Positions 46,078-57,442 of a DNA stretch of 64,000 nt are shown here, piece by piece. This stretch comes from Streptomyces sindenensis (lineage in GTDB: Bacteria > Actinomycetota > Actinomycetes > Streptomycetales > Streptomycetaceae). The position numbers and the translations under genes were made by a program. The stretch's first letter is position 1; each line of letters opens with the position of its first letter. The stretch is from assembly GCF_014649035.1 (NCBI RefSeq), contig NZ_BMSG01000003.1, positions 301,825-365,824 on the forward strand. The letters are read 5' to 3'. The notes beneath the pieces are model-generated. The model did no database searches and was not told the origin of the DNA. It worked only from the letters and a program-made list of their open reading frames with translations.

Positions 46078-46100
46078 CTGTCACTGCCCGCAAGTAGGGT
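46078..46100 (+). promoter_or_regulatory. PafBC-type DNA-damage promoter of uvrC
   Basis: CTGTCACTG (46078-46086), 8 nt, TAGGGT (46095-46100). It matches the RecA-NDp consensus except at two -35 positions, and its -10 ends 7 nt before the uvrC ATG, as for ogt. Confidence 0.6.
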
Positions 46101-46107
46101 GTGAGAC

Positions 46108-48189
46108 ATGGCAGACCCCTCCAGCTACCGCCCCAAGCCGGGACAGATCCCCGACTCCCCGGGGGTCTACAAGTTCCGCGACGAGCACCGCCGGGTGATC
46201 TACGTCGGGAAGGCCAAGAACCTGCGCCAGCGCGTGGCCAACTACTTCCAGGACCTGGCCAATCTCCACCCGCGTACGCGCACGATGGTCACCACCGCCG
46301 CGTCCGTCGAGTGGACGGTCGTCTCCACCGAGGTCGAGGCGCTCCAGCTGGAGTATTCCTGGATCAAGGAGTTCGACCCCCGGTTCAACGTCAAGTACCG
46401 GGACGACAAGAGCTATCCCTACCTCGCGGTCACGCTCAACGAGGAGTTCCCCCGCGTCCAGGTCATGCGCGGCGCCAAGAAGAAGGGCGTGCGCTACTTC
46501 GGCCCGTACGGCCACGCCTGGGCGATCCGCGAGACGGTCGATCTGATGCTCCGCGTCTTCCCCGTCCGCACCTGCTCCGCCGGCGTCTTCAAGAACGCCG
46601 CGCGCACCGGCCGCCCCTGCCTGCTGGGCTACATCGGCAAGTGCTCCGCCCCCTGCGTCGGCCGGGTCACCCCCGAGGAACACCGGGATCTGGCCGACGA
46701 CTTCTGCGACTTCATGGCCGGGCGCACCGGCACCTACATCCGCCGCCTGGAGAAGGACATGATGCAGGCGGCCGAGGAGATGGAGTACGAGCGGGCCGCC
46801 CGCCTCCGCGACGACGCCGAGGCCCTCAAGCGGGCCATGGAGAAGAGCGCCGTCGTCCTGGCCGACGCCACCGACGCCGACCTGATCGCCGTCGCCGAGG
46901 ACGAGCTGGAGGCCGCCCTCCAGATCTTCCACGTACGCGGCGGCCGGGTGCGCGGCCAGCGTGGCTGGGTCACCGACAAGGTGGAGGCGGTCGACACCTC
47001 CGGCCTCGTCGAGCACGCCCTCCAGCAGCTGTACGGGGAGGAGCGCGGCGACGCCGTCCCCAAGGAGGTCCTGGTCCCGGCCCTGCCCGAGGACACCGAG
47101 GCGGTCTCCCAGTGGCTCGCCGAGCGCCGGGGCTCCCAGGTCAGCCTGCGCATCCCGCAGCGCGGCGACAAGAAGGACCTGATGGCCACGGTCCAGCGCA
47201 ACGCCCAGCAGGCCCTCGGGCTGCACAAGACCAAGCGCGCCTCCGACCTGACCACCCGCTCCCGCGCCCTGGAGGAGATCGCCGAGGCGCTGGGCCTCGA
47301 CACCGCCCCGCTGCGCATCGAGTGCTACGACATCTCCCACCTCCAGGGCGACGACGTGGTGGCCTCCATGGTGGTCTTCGAGGACGGCCTCGCCCGCAAG
47401 AGCGAGTACCGCCGCTTCCAGATCAAGGGCTTCGAGGGCCAGGACGACGTCCGCTCGATGCACGAGGTGATCGGCCGCCGCTTCAAGCGCTACCTCCAGG
47501 AGAAGGAGCGCACGGGGGAGTGGGAGGAGCAGCCGGCGGACCCCGCGGCCCCGGCCGACGGGCCCGCCGCGACCGGCCCCGCCCCCGGACCCGCCGCCCC
47601 CGGACCCGCCGCGACCGGCCCCGTCCCCGCCGTCGCCGAAAACGGCGAGCCCCGGGAGGACGACGGCCGCCCCAAGCGGTTCGCCTACCCGCCGCAGCTC
47701 GTCGTCGTCGACGGCGGGCAGCCCCAGGTCGCCGCCGCCAAGCGCGCCCTGGACGAGCTGGGCATCGACGACATCGCGGTCTGCGGCCTCGCCAAGCGCC
47801 TGGAAGAGGTCTGGCTGCCCGACGACGACGATCCCGTGGTCCTGCCCCGCTCCAGCGAGGGCCTCTACCTCCTCCAGCGGGTGAGGGACGAGGCGCACCG
47901 CTTCGCCATCACCTACCAGCGGGCCAAACGCGCCAAGCGCATCCGCACCAGCCCCCTCGACGCCGTGCCCGGCCTCGGCGAGACCCGGAAGCAGGCACTG
48001 ATCAAGCATTTCGGCTCGGTGAAGAAGCTCCGGCAGGCGACAATCGACGAGATCTGCGAGGTCCCCGGGATAGGGCGAAGGACGGCGGAATCGGTGGCCG
48101 CCGCCCTCGCCTCGACCGCTCCCGCGGCACCTGCCGTGAACACGGCCACAGGAGAGATCATTGAAGAGGACGACGGGGGCAGCTCATGA
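46108..48189 (+). CDS. uvrC: Excinuclease ABC subunit C
   Basis: The 693-residue dual-incision nuclease has an N-terminal GIY-YIG domain ([25 protein letters not shown]), a UVR motif ([27 protein letters not shown]), and the RNase H-like domain ([25 protein letters not shown] and [13 protein letters not shown]). It ends with tandem helix-hairpin-helix motifs ([41 protein letters not shown]). An insertion of about 50 residues of repeated Pro/Ala/Gly (about 478-525) splits the RNase H-like domain. The stop overlaps the rapZ ATG. Confidence 0.98.
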   Translation: MADPSSYRPKPGQIPDSPGVYKFRDEHRRVIYVGKAKNLRQRVANYFQDLANLHPRTRTMVTTAASVEWTVVSTEVEALQLEYSWIKEFDPRFNVKYRDDKSYPYLAVTLNEEFPRVQVMRGAKKKGVRYFGPYGHAWAIRETVDLMLRVFPVRTCSAGVFKNAARTGRPCLLGYIGKCSAPCVGRVTPEEHRDLADDFCDFMAGRTGTYIRRLEKDMMQAAEEMEYERAARLRDDAEALKRAMEKSAVVLADATDADLIAVAEDELEAALQIFHVRGGRVRGQRGWVTDKVEAVDTSGLVEHALQQLYGEERGDAVPKEVLVPALPEDTEAVSQWLAERRGSQVSLRIPQRGDKKDLMATVQRNAQQALGLHKTKRASDLTTRSRALEEIAEALGLDTAPLRIECYDISHLQGDDVVASMVVFEDGLARKSEYRRFQIKGFEGQDDVRSMHEVIGRRFKRYLQEKERTGEWEEQPADPAAPADGPAATGPAPGPAAPGPAATGPVPAVAENGEPREDDGRPKRFAYPPQLVVVDGGQPQVAAAKRALDELGIDDIAVCGLAKRLEEVWLPDDDDPVVLPRSSEGLYLLQRVRDEAHRFAITYQRAKRAKRIRTSPLDAVPGLGETRKQALIKHFGSVKKLRQATIDEICEVPGIGRRTAESVAAALASTAPAAPAVNTATGEIIEEDDGGSS

Positions 48190-49193
48190 CCGAGAACAGC
48201 CACGAGACCGCACACAACACCACAGGCCCGACCGCCACAGGCCCGGCCGTCACGGAGACGGCCGACACCGCAGACCGAGCAGACGGAGCAGCAGACGTGA
48301 GTACGAACACCCCGAACGAGACGGGTGACGCGGCCATCCCCGAGCTGGTGATCATCTCCGGGATGTCGGGCGCCGGCCGCAGCACCGCGGCCAAGTGTCT
48401 GGAGGACCTCGGCTGGTTCGTCGTCGACAACCTGCCGCCCGCGCTGATCCCCACCATGGTCGAGCTCGGCGCCCGCTCCCAGGGCAACGTGGCGAGGATC
48501 GCCGTCGTCGTCGACGTACGCGGCCGGCGCTTCTTCGACAACCTCCGCGAATCCCTCGCGGACCTGGAGGCCAAGCACGTCACCCGGCGCATCGTCTTCC
48601 TGGAGTCCTCCGACGACGCCCTCGTGCGCCGCTTCGAGTCCGTCCGCCGCCCGCACCCCCTCCAGGGCGACGGACGCATCGTCGACGGCATCGCGGCCGA
48701 GCGCGACCTGCTGCGCGAGCTGCGCGGCGACGCCGACCTGGTCATCGACACCTCCAGCCTCAACGTGCACGAGCTGCGGGCCAAGATGGACGCCCAGTTC
48801 GCGGGCGAGTCCGAGCCGGAGCTGCGGGCCACGGTGATGTCCTTCGGCTACAAGTACGGCCTCCCCGTCGACGCCGACCTCGTCGTCGACTGCCGCTTCC
48901 TCCCCAACCCGCACTGGGTCCCCGAGCTGCGCCCCTTCACCGGCGTCAACGAGGAGGTGTCCGACTATGTCTTCGACCAGCCGGGCGCCAAGGAATTCCT
49001 CAACCAGTACACCGAGCTGCTCCAGCTCATCGCCGCGGGCTACCGCCGCGAGGGCAAGCGGTACGTGACCATCGCCGTGGGCTGCACCGGAGGCAAGCAC
49101 CGCTCCGTCGCCATGTCCGAGAAGCTCTCCGCCCGCCTCGCCGCCGAAGGCATCGAGACCGTCCTCGTCCACCGCGACATGGGGCGAGAGTGA
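48186..49193 (+). CDS. rapZ: RNase adapter protein RapZ (YvcJ family)
   Basis: This 335-residue nucleotide-binding protein has [31 protein letters not shown], with Arg in the Walker A lysine position as in other actinobacterial homologues. Walker-B-like [16 protein letters not shown] and the C-terminal [19 protein letters not shown] follow. In E. coli RapZ guides RNase E to small RNAs; the actinobacterial role is not settled. The first 45 residues are Thr/Ala/Glu-rich, and an in-frame GTG at 48297 could be the main start. It overlaps uvrC (ATGA) and yvcK (GTGA). Confidence 0.95.
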   Translation: MTENSHETAHNTTGPTATGPAVTETADTADRADGAADVSTNTPNETGDAAIPELVIISGMSGAGRSTAAKCLEDLGWFVVDNLPPALIPTMVELGARSQGNVARIAVVVDVRGRRFFDNLRESLADLEAKHVTRRIVFLESSDDALVRRFESVRRPHPLQGDGRIVDGIAAERDLLRELRGDADLVIDTSSLNVHELRAKMDAQFAGESEPELRATVMSFGYKYGLPVDADLVVDCRFLPNPHWVPELRPFTGVNEEVSDYVFDQPGAKEFLNQYTELLQLIAAGYRREGKRYVTIAVGCTGGKHRSVAMSEKLSARLAAEGIETVLVHRDMGRE

Positions 49194-50224
49194 CCGGACG
49201 CAACCTGCGGATGCGGCGCCTGAGCCGCGCCACCTCGGCGCTCTCGGGCCGCAAGCGCGGTGCTCAGCCCAAGGTCGTCGCGCTCGGCGGCGGCATGGGT
49301 CTCTCGGCGTCCCTGACGGCGCTGCGCCGGATCACCGGCGATCTGACGGCCGTGGTCACCGTCGCCGACGACGGCGGCTCCAGCGGCCGGCTGCGCGAGG
49401 AGCTGGGCGTGCTGCCGCCCGGCGACCTCCGCAAGGCGCTCGCCGCGCTGTGCGGCGACGACGACTGGGGCCGCACCTGGTCCCAGGTGGTCCAGCACCG
49501 GTTCGAGTCCAAGGGCGACCTGCACGGGCACGCGGTCGGCAATCTGCTGATCGTCGCCCTCTGGGAGCAGCTCGGCGACCACGTCCAGGCGCTCGACCTG
49601 GTCGGCAAGCTGCTCGGCGCGCACGGCCGGGTGCTGCCGATGTCGGCCGTCCCGCTGGAGCTCCAGGCCCTGGTCAAGGGCCACGACCCCGATCTGCCCG
49701 ACGCGATCGTCACCGTGCGCGGTCAGGCCACGGTGGCGCTCACGCCCGGCGAGGTGCAGTCCGTGCACGTGGTACCGCCCGACCCGCCGGCCGTCCCGGA
49801 GGCCGTCGCGGCGGTCCTGGACGCCGACTGGGTGGTCCTCGGCCCCGGCTCCTGGTTCTCCTCGGTGATCCCGCACCTGCTCGTGCCGGAGCTGCTCGAC
49901 GCCCTGGTCACCACGAAGGCCCGTAAGGTCCTCTCGCTGAACCTCGCGCCCCAGCCCGGCGAAACAGAAGGCTTCTCACCGCAGCGTCATTTGGAGGTTT
50001 TGGGGCGACACGCCCCTAAACTCGCCTTGGACGTGGTGCTGGCCGACGAGGCCGCCGTGCCCGACCGTGAGTCCCTCGCCGACGCCGCCCAGCGGCTCGG
50101 GGCCGCGGTCGAGCTGGCGCCGGTGGCATCGCCCGACGGCGTTCCGGTCCATGATCAGGAGCTGTTGGCCGCCGCGTACGACCGTATTTTTCGGATGCAT
50201 GGAAGGATCGGCCCATGGCGATGA
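49190..50224 (+). CDS. yvcK: YvcK/CofD-like gluconeogenesis factor
   Basis: The 344-residue protein has [42 protein letters not shown] near the N-terminus, and later [13 protein letters not shown] and [17 protein letters not shown]. These are YvcK-family signatures; B. subtilis YvcK binds UDP-sugars and is needed on gluconeogenic carbon sources and for wall synthesis. GTG 49190 overlaps the rapZ stop. Near the 3' end a low-GC patch (49991-50022) differs from surrounding codon use and likely holds a whiA promoter. Confidence 0.95.
   Translation: MTGRNLRMRRLSRATSALSGRKRGAQPKVVALGGGMGLSASLTALRRITGDLTAVVTVADDGGSSGRLREELGVLPPGDLRKALAALCGDDDWGRTWSQVVQHRFESKGDLHGHAVGNLLIVALWEQLGDHVQALDLVGKLLGAHGRVLPMSAVPLELQALVKGHDPDLPDAIVTVRGQATVALTPGEVQSVHVVPPDPPAVPEAVAAVLDADWVVLGPGSWFSSVIPHLLVPELLDALVTTKARKVLSLNLAPQPGETEGFSPQRHLEVLGRHAPKLALDVVLADEAAVPDRESLADAAQRLGAAVELAPVASPDGVPVHDQELLAAAYDRIFRMHGRIGPWR
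49991..50022 (+). promoter_or_regulatory. Candidate internal promoter of whiA with GACAC motif
   Basis: Inside yvcK, TTGGAG (49991-49996) and TAAACT (50017-50022) lie 20 nt apart in an AT-rich patch that uses rare codons (TTG, GTT, CCT, AAA). GACAC at 50007-50011 matches the reported WhiA-binding core. A developmental whiA promoter within the upstream gene is known from S. coelicolor. Spacing is longer than ideal. Confidence 0.5.
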
Positions 50225-51204
50225 CGCCAGCGGTGAAGAACGAAATCTCTCATCTTCCCGTCACCCGGACCTGCTGCAGGAAGGCAGAGGTCTCGGCGAT
50301 TCTTCGGTTCGCGGGCGGGCTGCACCTGGTGAGCGGCCGGATTGTGATCGAGGCGGAGCTGGACACCGGCAACGCCGCCCGCCGTCTCAAGCGCGACATC
50401 CTGGAGATCTTCGGGCACAGCTCGGAGCTGATCGTGATGGCCCCCGGCGGGCTGCGGCGCGGCTCGCGCTACGTCGTCCGCGTGGTGGCGGGCGGCGACC
50501 AGCTGGCCCGCCAGACCGGTCTGGTCGACGGCCGCGGCCGGCCGATCCGCGGGCTGCCCCCGCAGGTGGTCTCGGGGGCCACCTGCGACGCCGAGGCGGC
50601 CTGGCGCGGCGCCTTCCTCGCCCACGGCTCGCTCACCGAGCCCGGCCGCTCCTCCTCCCTGGAGGTCACCTGCCCGGGCCCCGAGGCGGCCCTCGCCCTG
50701 GTCGGCGCGGCCCGCCGGCTCTCCATCGCCGCCAAGGCCCGCGAGGTGCGCGGCGTGGACCGCGTGGTCGTCCGCGACGGCGACGCGATCGGCGCCCTGC
50801 TGACCCGGCTCGGCGCCCACGACGCGGTGCTCGCCTGGGAGGAGCGGCGGATGCGGCGCGAGGTCCGCGCCACGGCCAACCGGCTCGCCAACTTCGACGA
50901 CGCGAACCTGCGCCGCTCGGCCCGCGCGGCGGTCGCCGCCGGGGCCCGGGTGGGGCGCGCGCTGGAGATCCTCGGCGAGGAGGTTCCCGAGCACCTCGCC
51001 GCCGCGGGACGGCTGCGCATGGAGCACAAGCAGGCATCGCTGGAGGAGCTGGGCGCGCTCGCCGACCCGCCGCTGACCAAGGACGCGGTCGCCGGCCGGA
51101 TCCGCCGACTGCTCGCGATGGCCGACAAGCGGGCCCAGGACCTGGGCATCCCGGGGACCGAGGCGACCCTCAGCGAGGAGCTCGCCGACGGCCTGGTCGG
51201 CTGA
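50215..51204 (+). CDS. whiA: Sporulation regulator WhiA
   Basis: The 329-residue protein has an N-terminal LAGLIDADG-homing-endonuclease-like fold ([39 protein letters not shown]; the second half is [14 protein letters not shown]). The catalytic acids are missing, as in all WhiA proteins. The C-terminal HTH is [31 protein letters not shown]. WhiA works with WhiB to start sporulation septation in Streptomyces. Its ATG overlaps the end of yvcK by 10 nt. Confidence 0.97.
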   Translation: MAMTPAVKNEISHLPVTRTCCRKAEVSAILRFAGGLHLVSGRIVIEAELDTGNAARRLKRDILEIFGHSSELIVMAPGGLRRGSRYVVRVVAGGDQLARQTGLVDGRGRPIRGLPPQVVSGATCDAEAAWRGAFLAHGSLTEPGRSSSLEVTCPGPEAALALVGAARRLSIAAKAREVRGVDRVVVRDGDAIGALLTRLGAHDAVLAWEERRMRREVRATANRLANFDDANLRRSARAAVAAGARVGRALEILGEEVPEHLAAAGRLRMEHKQASLEELGALADPPLTKDAVAGRIRRLLAMADKRAQDLGIPGTEATLSEELADGLVG

Positions 51205-51257
51205 CTCGGCGGCGGGCGGGGGACGTTGGTCCCGAACCCGCCGGGACCTCGGTCCCG

Positions 51258-51328
51258 CGCCCGCCGGGACCCACGTCCCGGCGGGCGAAACGGTGGCCCG
51301 TACTCCTACTGGCGAGTACGGGCCACCG
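51258..51328 (+). terminator. Two tandem hairpins after whiA
   Basis: The first hairpin (51258-51287) has a perfect 13-bp stem and a CCAC loop. The second (51291-51328) has a perfect 15-bp stem CGGTGGCCCGTACTC with its complement around an 8-nt loop. Together they should end the uvrC-rapZ-yvcK-whiA transcript before gap. Confidence 0.85.
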
Positions 51329-51451
51329 GTCGTATCCGGTGGCGCGTAGGGGCCCTCTCGATGTCACTCACCGGCCCATGGAGAGGTAGGGTCGGAAGCG
51401 GTCGGGGACATCCCTATACAACTCGCCGGCGTCGAAAACCGGCGTACCTAA

Positions 51452-52477
<1,026 letters not shown>

Positions 52478-52508
52478 TCCTCGGGTCGGCAGGCACATCG
52501 ATGTGAGT

Positions 52509-52552
52509 TGAGGGGCTCGACCGGCGCAACGACGCGCCGGTCGAGCCCCTCA
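52509..52552 (+). terminator. Strong terminator after gap
   Basis: A perfect 19-bp stem around the loop AACGAC (52528-52533) lies 32 nt after the gap stop. It abuts the inverted-repeat element that starts at 52552, so gap and pgk are probably transcribed separately. Confidence 0.88.
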
Positions 52553-52766
52553 GGCCGTGTCGACAGACTGCCGTCTGCCGCGCGACGCCTGGCACGCACG
52601 CTCGCAGCGTTGCCGAAATGGCCAAGTAGCTCCTTCCCCAAGCTCTCAGCTCCGTTCGAGCAGGGGAGGCCCCATTCGAGACCATTCCGGCGCCTTGCGA
52701 TCGCACGCACCAGACGCCGCGCGGCCCGGCCTCCGGCCGGACGACGGCAGTCTGTCGACACGGCCT
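52552..52766. mobile_element. 215-bp palindromic MITE-like element between gap and pgk
   Basis: The element has perfect 24-bp terminal inverted repeats (52552-52575 and 52743-52766, starting AGGCCGTGTCGACAG). Past these, the arms stay recognisably homologous: CCGCGCGACGCCTGG on the left against a diverged inverted copy on the right, with one hairpin inserted on the right arm. The centre carries CTTCCCCAAGCTCTCAGCTC, a type of sequence I recall as dispersed in Streptomyces intergenic regions. There is no transposase gene and no clear target duplication. It ends 39 bp before pgk, whose candidate -10 (TAGCAT at 52766-52771) spans the right end. Confidence 0.7.
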
Positions 52767-52805
52767 AGCATGCTCATCGGTCCTTCCAAGGAGTAAACGG
52801 AACAG

Positions 52806-54017
52806 ATGAAGACGATCGACGAACTTCTCGCCGAAGGGGTCGCGGGCAAGCGGGTATTCGTCCGCGCCGACCTCAACGTGCCGCTGGACGGCACCACGAT
52901 CACCGACGACGGCCGCATCCGCGCCGTCCTCCCGACGGTCGCCAAGCTCGCCGAGGCCGGCGCGCGTGTCGTCGTCGCCTCGCACCTCGGCCGCCCCAAG
53001 GGCGCCCCGGACCCGGCCTTCTCGCTGGCGCCCGCCGCCGCCCGCCTGGGCGAACTCCTCGGCGCCGACGTCGCCTTCGCCACCGACACGGTCGGCGAGT
53101 CCGCCCGCGCCACGGTCGCCGGCCTCACCGACGGCCAGGTCGCCGTCATCGAGAACCTCCGCTTCAACCCCGGCGAGACCTCCAAGGACGACGCCGAGCG
53201 CGGCGCCTTCGCCGACCAGCTGGCCGAGCTCGCCGACTCCTACGTGGGCGACGGCTTCGGCGCCGTCCACCGCAAGCACGCCTCGGTCTTCGACCTCCCG
53301 GCCCGGCTGCCGCACTACGCGGGCTACCTCATCGCCACCGAGGTCGGCGTCCTGAAGAAGCTCACCACCGACGTCCAGCGCCCGTACGCGGTCGTCCTCG
53401 GCGGTGCCAAGGTCTCCGACAAGCTCGGCGTGATCGACCACCTGCTGGAGCGGGCCGACCGCATCCTCATCGGCGGCGGCATGGCGTACACCTTCCTCAA
53501 GGCCCAGGGCCACGAGGTGGGCAGCTCGCTGCTCCAGGAGGACCAGATCCCCGCCGTGCGGGAGTACCTGCGCCGGGCCGAGGAGAAGGGCGTGGAGTTC
53601 GTCCTGCCCGTCGACGTCGTGGTCGCCCCGTCCTTCCCGGACCTGAAGACCAAGGCCCCGGCCCACCCCACCACCGTCGCCGCCGACGCCATGCCGGAAG
53701 GCCAGATGGGGCTGGACAACGGCCCCGAGACCAACAAGCTCTACGCATCGAAGCTCGCCGACGCGGCCACCGTCTTCTGGAACGGCCCGATGGGCGTCTT
53801 CGAGCACCCCGACTTCGCCGACGGCACCCGCGCGGTCGCCCAGGCGCTCGTCGACTCCCCGGCCTTCAGCGTCGTCGGCGGTGGCGACTCCGCCGCGGCC
53901 GTCCGCATCCTGGGCTTCGACGAGAACGCTTTCGGACACATTTCGACCGGTGGCGGCGCGAGCCTCGAATACCTCGAGGGCAAGACGCTTCCCGGCCTCG
54001 CCGCACTGGAGGACTGA
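52806..54017 (+). CDS. pgk: Phosphoglycerate kinase
   Basis: The 403-residue enzyme makes ATP from 1,3-bisphosphoglycerate. The signature [14 protein letters not shown], the substrate-binding [40 protein letters not shown], and the nucleotide loop [15 protein letters not shown] are all present. ATG 52806 is 12 nt after AAGGAG. It is followed by tpiA 6 nt later. Confidence 0.98.
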   Translation: MKTIDELLAEGVAGKRVFVRADLNVPLDGTTITDDGRIRAVLPTVAKLAEAGARVVVASHLGRPKGAPDPAFSLAPAAARLGELLGADVAFATDTVGESARATVAGLTDGQVAVIENLRFNPGETSKDDAERGAFADQLAELADSYVGDGFGAVHRKHASVFDLPARLPHYAGYLIATEVGVLKKLTTDVQRPYAVVLGGAKVSDKLGVIDHLLERADRILIGGGMAYTFLKAQGHEVGSSLLQEDQIPAVREYLRRAEEKGVEFVLPVDVVVAPSFPDLKTKAPAHPTTVAADAMPEGQMGLDNGPETNKLYASKLADAATVFWNGPMGVFEHPDFADGTRAVAQALVDSPAFSVVGGGDSAAAVRILGFDENAFGHISTGGGASLEYLEGKTLPGLAALED

Positions 54018-54023
54018 CCTTTC

Positions 54024-54800
54024 ATGACCACCCGCACCCCGCTGATGGCGGGCAACTGGAAGATGAACCTCAACCACCTCGAGGCCATCGCCCACGTCCA
54101 GAAGCTCTCCTTCGCACTGGCCGACAAGGACTACGAGGACGTCGAGGTCGCCGTCCTGGCGCCCTTCACCGACCTGCGCTCCGTGCAGACCCTGGTCGAC
54201 GGCGACAAGCTGAAGATCAAGTACGGCGCCCAGGACATCTCGGCGCACGACTCCGGCGCGTACACCGGTGAGATCTCCGGCTCCATGCTCGCCAAGCTGC
54301 GCTGCACCTACGTGGCCGTCGGCCACAGCGAGCGCCGCCAGTACCACGGCGAGAGCGACGAGATCTGCAACGCCAAGGTGAAGGCCGCCTATCTGAACGG
54401 CCTGACCCCGATCCTCTGCGTCGGTGAGGGCCTGGACGTCCGCAAGGCCGGTAACCAGGTCGCCCACACCCTCGCGCAGCTCGACGGCGCCCTGAAGGAC
54501 ATCCCGGCCGAGCAGGCCGAGACGATCGTCATCGCCTACGAGCCGGTCTGGGCCATCGGGACCGGCGAGGTCGCCACCCCCGAGGACGCCCAGGAGGTCT
54601 GCGGCGCGATCCGCCGCCGGCTGGCCGAGCTGTACTCGCAGGAGCTGGCCGACGCCGTCCGCATCCAGTACGGCGGATCCGTCAAGTCCGGCAACGTCGC
54701 CGCGATCATGGCGCAGCCCGACGTGGACGGCGCCCTCATCGGCGGCGCCGCACTGGACGCCGACGAGTTCGTCAAGATCGTCCGCTTCCGCGACCAGTGA
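54024..54800 (+). CDS. tpiA: Triose-phosphate isomerase
   Basis: The 258-residue TIM barrel has the N-terminal AGNWKMNL (catalytic Lys), the catalytic His in [14 protein letters not shown], and the catalytic Glu in [16 protein letters not shown]. The phosphate-gripping [11 protein letters not shown] and ALIGGAAL close the barrel. It interconverts dihydroxyacetone phosphate and glyceraldehyde 3-phosphate. Co-transcription with pgk is likely. Confidence 0.98.
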   Translation: MTTRTPLMAGNWKMNLNHLEAIAHVQKLSFALADKDYEDVEVAVLAPFTDLRSVQTLVDGDKLKIKYGAQDISAHDSGAYTGEISGSMLAKLRCTYVAVGHSERRQYHGESDEICNAKVKAAYLNGLTPILCVGEGLDVRKAGNQVAHTLAQLDGALKDIPAEQAETIVIAYEPVWAIGTGEVATPEDAQEVCGAIRRRLAELYSQELADAVRIQYGGSVKSGNVAAIMAQPDVDGALIGGAALDADEFVKIVRFRDQ

Positions 54801-54914
54801 GTATGCGGTAGCGCCGATCCGTCGTACCCTTGCGGGGGCCGAGAGGTGGTCGCCCTCCGGCCCCCGCTGTACGTACAGGCAGTATTCGAGAAATCCGGAA
54901 AGTAGGGACCAGCC

Positions 54915-55148
54915 GTGATTCTGGCGTTCCAGATCGCCCTGATCGTCTTCAGCCTGCTGCTGATGCTGCTGGTGCTCATGCACAAGGGCAAGGGCGGCGG
55001 CCTCTCCGACATGTTCGGTGGCGGAATGCAGTCCTCCGTCGGTGGCTCCTCGGTCGCCGAGCGTAACCTCGACCGGATCACCGTGGTGGTCGGTCTGGTC
55101 TGGTTCGCGTGCATCGTCGTCCTCGGTCTGCTCATCAAGCTCGACTGA
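54915..55148 (+). CDS. secG: Preprotein translocase subunit SecG
   Basis: This 77-residue protein has two hydrophobic helices (LALIVFSLLLMLLVLM-like and ITVVVGLVWFACIVVLGLLI) around a glycine-rich GKGGGLSDMFGGG loop, as in all SecG. It is an accessory part of the SecYEG channel. GTG 54915. The place after tpiA is conserved in many Gram-positive bacteria. Confidence 0.95.
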   Translation: MILAFQIALIVFSLLLMLLVLMHKGKGGGLSDMFGGGMQSSVGGSSVAERNLDRITVVVGLVWFACIVVLGLLIKLD

Positions 55149-55190
55149 ACGACCCGTTCCGCGATTCCGGTAACGGTGTAACTCCTTCCA

Positions 55191-55219
55191 CTGGACGCAC
55201 GTTGGGCCTTACGTAGACT
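55191..55219 (+). promoter_or_regulatory. Candidate promoter of the rbpA paralogue
   Basis: CTGGAC (55191-55196), 17 nt, TAGACT (55214-55219). Transcription would start about 35 nt before the GTG at 55260. Confidence 0.5.
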
Positions 55220-55259
55220 GAGGCATCCTTCGAGCACCATCACGCAGGGAGTTACGACC

Positions 55260-55595
55260 GTGGCAAGTGGCAACGCGATCCGTGGAAGCCGGGTCGGAGC
55301 GGGGCCGATGGGGGAGGCCGAGCGGGGCGAGTCGGCACCGCGCCTCCGCATCTCCTTCTGGTGCTCGAACGGGCACGAGACGCAGCCGAGCTTCGCCCAT
55401 GACGCGCAGGTGCCGGACACCTGGGACTGCCCGCGCTGCGGCTTCCCGGCCGGCCAGGACAAGGACAGCCCGCCCGACCCGCCCCGCACCGAGCCGTACA
55501 AGACGCACCTCGCGTACGTGCGCGAACGGCGCAGCGACGAGGACGGCGAGGCGATCCTCGCCGAGGCACTGGCCAAACTCCGCGGTGAGATCTGA
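55260..55595 (+). CDS. RbpA-family RNA polymerase-binding protein
   Basis: This 111-residue protein has the RbpA arrangement: an N-terminal tail with AIRGSRVG, a zinc-ribbon-like core (SFWCSNGHETQPSF, WDCPRCGFPA) and a sigma-interaction helix (RTHW-like KTHLAYVRERRSDEDGEAILAEALAKLRG). RbpA stabilises promoter complexes of housekeeping sigma factors in actinobacteria. The core diverges from the main RbpA (TRLVVTSYE segment replaced), so this is probably the paralogue called RbpB in S. coelicolor. GTG start with AGGGAG upstream. Confidence 0.88.
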   Translation: MASGNAIRGSRVGAGPMGEAERGESAPRLRISFWCSNGHETQPSFAHDAQVPDTWDCPRCGFPAGQDKDSPPDPPRTEPYKTHLAYVRERRSDEDGEAILAEALAKLRGEI

Positions 55596-55637
55596 CATTT
55601 CTCCCCGCACGGCTCCACGGAAACCCCAGTCGTCCAA

Positions 55638-55668
55638 CCGGCCGGACACCCCACGGGTGTCCGGCCGG
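55638..55668. terminator. Hairpin after the rbpA paralogue
   Basis: CCGGCCGGACACCC (55638-55651) pairs perfectly with 55655-55668 around the loop CAC. Confidence 0.8.
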
Positions 55669-55779
55669 ACCGCGTTCCCGCGCCACCCGCCTCCTCCACG
55701 CCGTCGGCCTCCGCGATCAATTAGGTTGGAGGGGCAGCGGGGATGCTGATGACGAGTGAGAAGTGGGCTGATATCCCGG

Positions 55780-57438
55780 ATGAACGCAGCAAGCCGAACC
55801 AAGCTCAACCAGACGCCCGAGTGGACGGCTCTCGCCAAGCACCGTGAGGAGCTCGGCGCACCCCAGCTGCGCGAGCTGTTCGCGCGGCAGCCGGAGCGGG
55901 GCACCGCCTACACCCTGCGGGTCGGCGACCTCCACCTCGACTACTCCAAGCACCTGGTCACCGACGAGACGCTGCGCCTGCTGCGCGAGCTCGCCGCCGC
56001 CACCGGCGTCGCGGAGCTGCGGGACGCGATGTTCCGCGGCGAGAAGATCAACACCACCGAGGACCGGGCGGTCCTGCACACCGCGCTCCGCGCCCCGCGC
56101 GACGCGGTCATCGAGGTCGACGGCGAGAACGTCGTACCGGCGGTGCACGCCGTCCTCGACAAGATGGCCTCCTTCGCCGACCAGGTCCGCTCCGGGCAGT
56201 GGACCGGTCACACCGGCAAGCCCGTCAAGAACATCGTCAACATCGGCATCGGCGGCTCCGACCTCGGCCCCGCCATGGCCTACGAGGTGCTGCGCTCCTT
56301 CACGGACCGCGACCTCACCCTCCGGTTCGTCTCCAACGTCGACGGCGCCGACCTCCACGAGGCCGTCCGCGACCTCGACCCGGCCGAGACGCTGTTCGTC
56401 ATCGCCTCCAAGACGTTCACGACGATCGAGACCATCACCAACGCCACCTCCGCCCGGGACTGGCTGCTGACCGAGCTGAGGGCCGGTCAGGACGCCGTCG
56501 CGAAGCACTTCGTGGCGCTGTCGACCAACGCCGAGAAGGTCGAAGAGTTCGGCATCGACACGGCGAACATGTTCGAGTTCTGGGACTGGGTCGGCGGGCG
56601 CTACAGCTACGACTCGGCGATCGGCCTCTCGCTGATGGTCGCCATCGGCCCGGACCGCTTCCGCGAGATGCTCGACGGCTTCCACCTCGTCGACGAGCAC
56701 TTCCGCACCGCCCCCGCCGAGGAGAACGCCCCGCTCCTGCTGGGCCTCCTCGGCGTCTGGTACGGCAACTTCTTCGACGCCCAGTCGCACGCGGTGCTGC
56801 CCTACAGCCACTACCTGTCCAAGTTCACCGCGTACCTCCAGCAGCTCGACATGGAGTCCAACGGAAAGTCCGTGGACCGCGAGGGCGACCGCGTCGACTG
56901 GCAGACCGGGCCGGTCGTCTGGGGCACGCCCGGCACCAACGGGCAGCACGCCTACTACCAGTTGATCCACCAGGGCACCAAGCTCGTCCCGGCGGACTTC
57001 ATCGGCTTCGCCGCCCCGGTCCACGACCTGCTGCCCGGCCTGATCGCCCAGCACGACCTGCTGATGGCCAACTTCTTCGCCCAGACCCAGGCCCTCGCCT
57101 TCGGCAAGACGCCCGAGGAGGTCCGGGCCGAAGGCGTGCCCGAGGAGCTGGTCCCGCACAAGACGTTCCGGGGCAACCACCCCACGACGACGATCCTCGC
57201 CGACAAGCTGACCCCCTCGGTCCTGGGCCAGCTCATCGCGCTGTACGAGCACAAGGTCTTCGTCCAGGGCGCCATCTGGAACATCGACTCCTTCGACCAG
57301 TGGGGCGTCGAACTCGGCAAGGTCCTGGCCAAGAAGATCGAACCGCTGCTGACCGGCGACGGGGGACCGGCCGCCGGGCAGCTCGACAGCTCCACCGCCG
57401 CCCTGGTCGACGCCTACCGCACCCTGCGCGGGCGCTGA
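55780..57438 (+). CDS. pgi: Glucose-6-phosphate isomerase
   Basis: The enzyme (552 residues from ATG 55780; an upstream GTG at 55756 adds 8) interconverts glucose 6-phosphate and fructose 6-phosphate. Both family signatures are present: [17 protein letters not shown] and, for the second domain, [38 protein letters not shown]. The C-terminal catalytic Lys/His region is [21 protein letters not shown]. Start choice is open because neither codon has a good ribosome-binding site. It heads a run with two PH-domain genes 4 nt behind. Confidence 0.97.
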   Translation: MNAASRTKLNQTPEWTALAKHREELGAPQLRELFARQPERGTAYTLRVGDLHLDYSKHLVTDETLRLLRELAAATGVAELRDAMFRGEKINTTEDRAVLHTALRAPRDAVIEVDGENVVPAVHAVLDKMASFADQVRSGQWTGHTGKPVKNIVNIGIGGSDLGPAMAYEVLRSFTDRDLTLRFVSNVDGADLHEAVRDLDPAETLFVIASKTFTTIETITNATSARDWLLTELRAGQDAVAKHFVALSTNAEKVEEFGIDTANMFEFWDWVGGRYSYDSAIGLSLMVAIGPDRFREMLDGFHLVDEHFRTAPAEENAPLLLGLLGVWYGNFFDAQSHAVLPYSHYLSKFTAYLQQLDMESNGKSVDREGDRVDWQTGPVVWGTPGTNGQHAYYQLIHQGTKLVPADFIGFAAPVHDLLPGLIAQHDLLMANFFAQTQALAFGKTPEEVRAEGVPEELVPHKTFRGNHPTTTILADKLTPSVLGQLIALYEHKVFVQGAIWNIDSFDQWGVELGKVLAKKIEPLLTGDGGPAAGQLDSSTAALVDAYRTLRGR

Positions 57439-57442
57439 GCCG

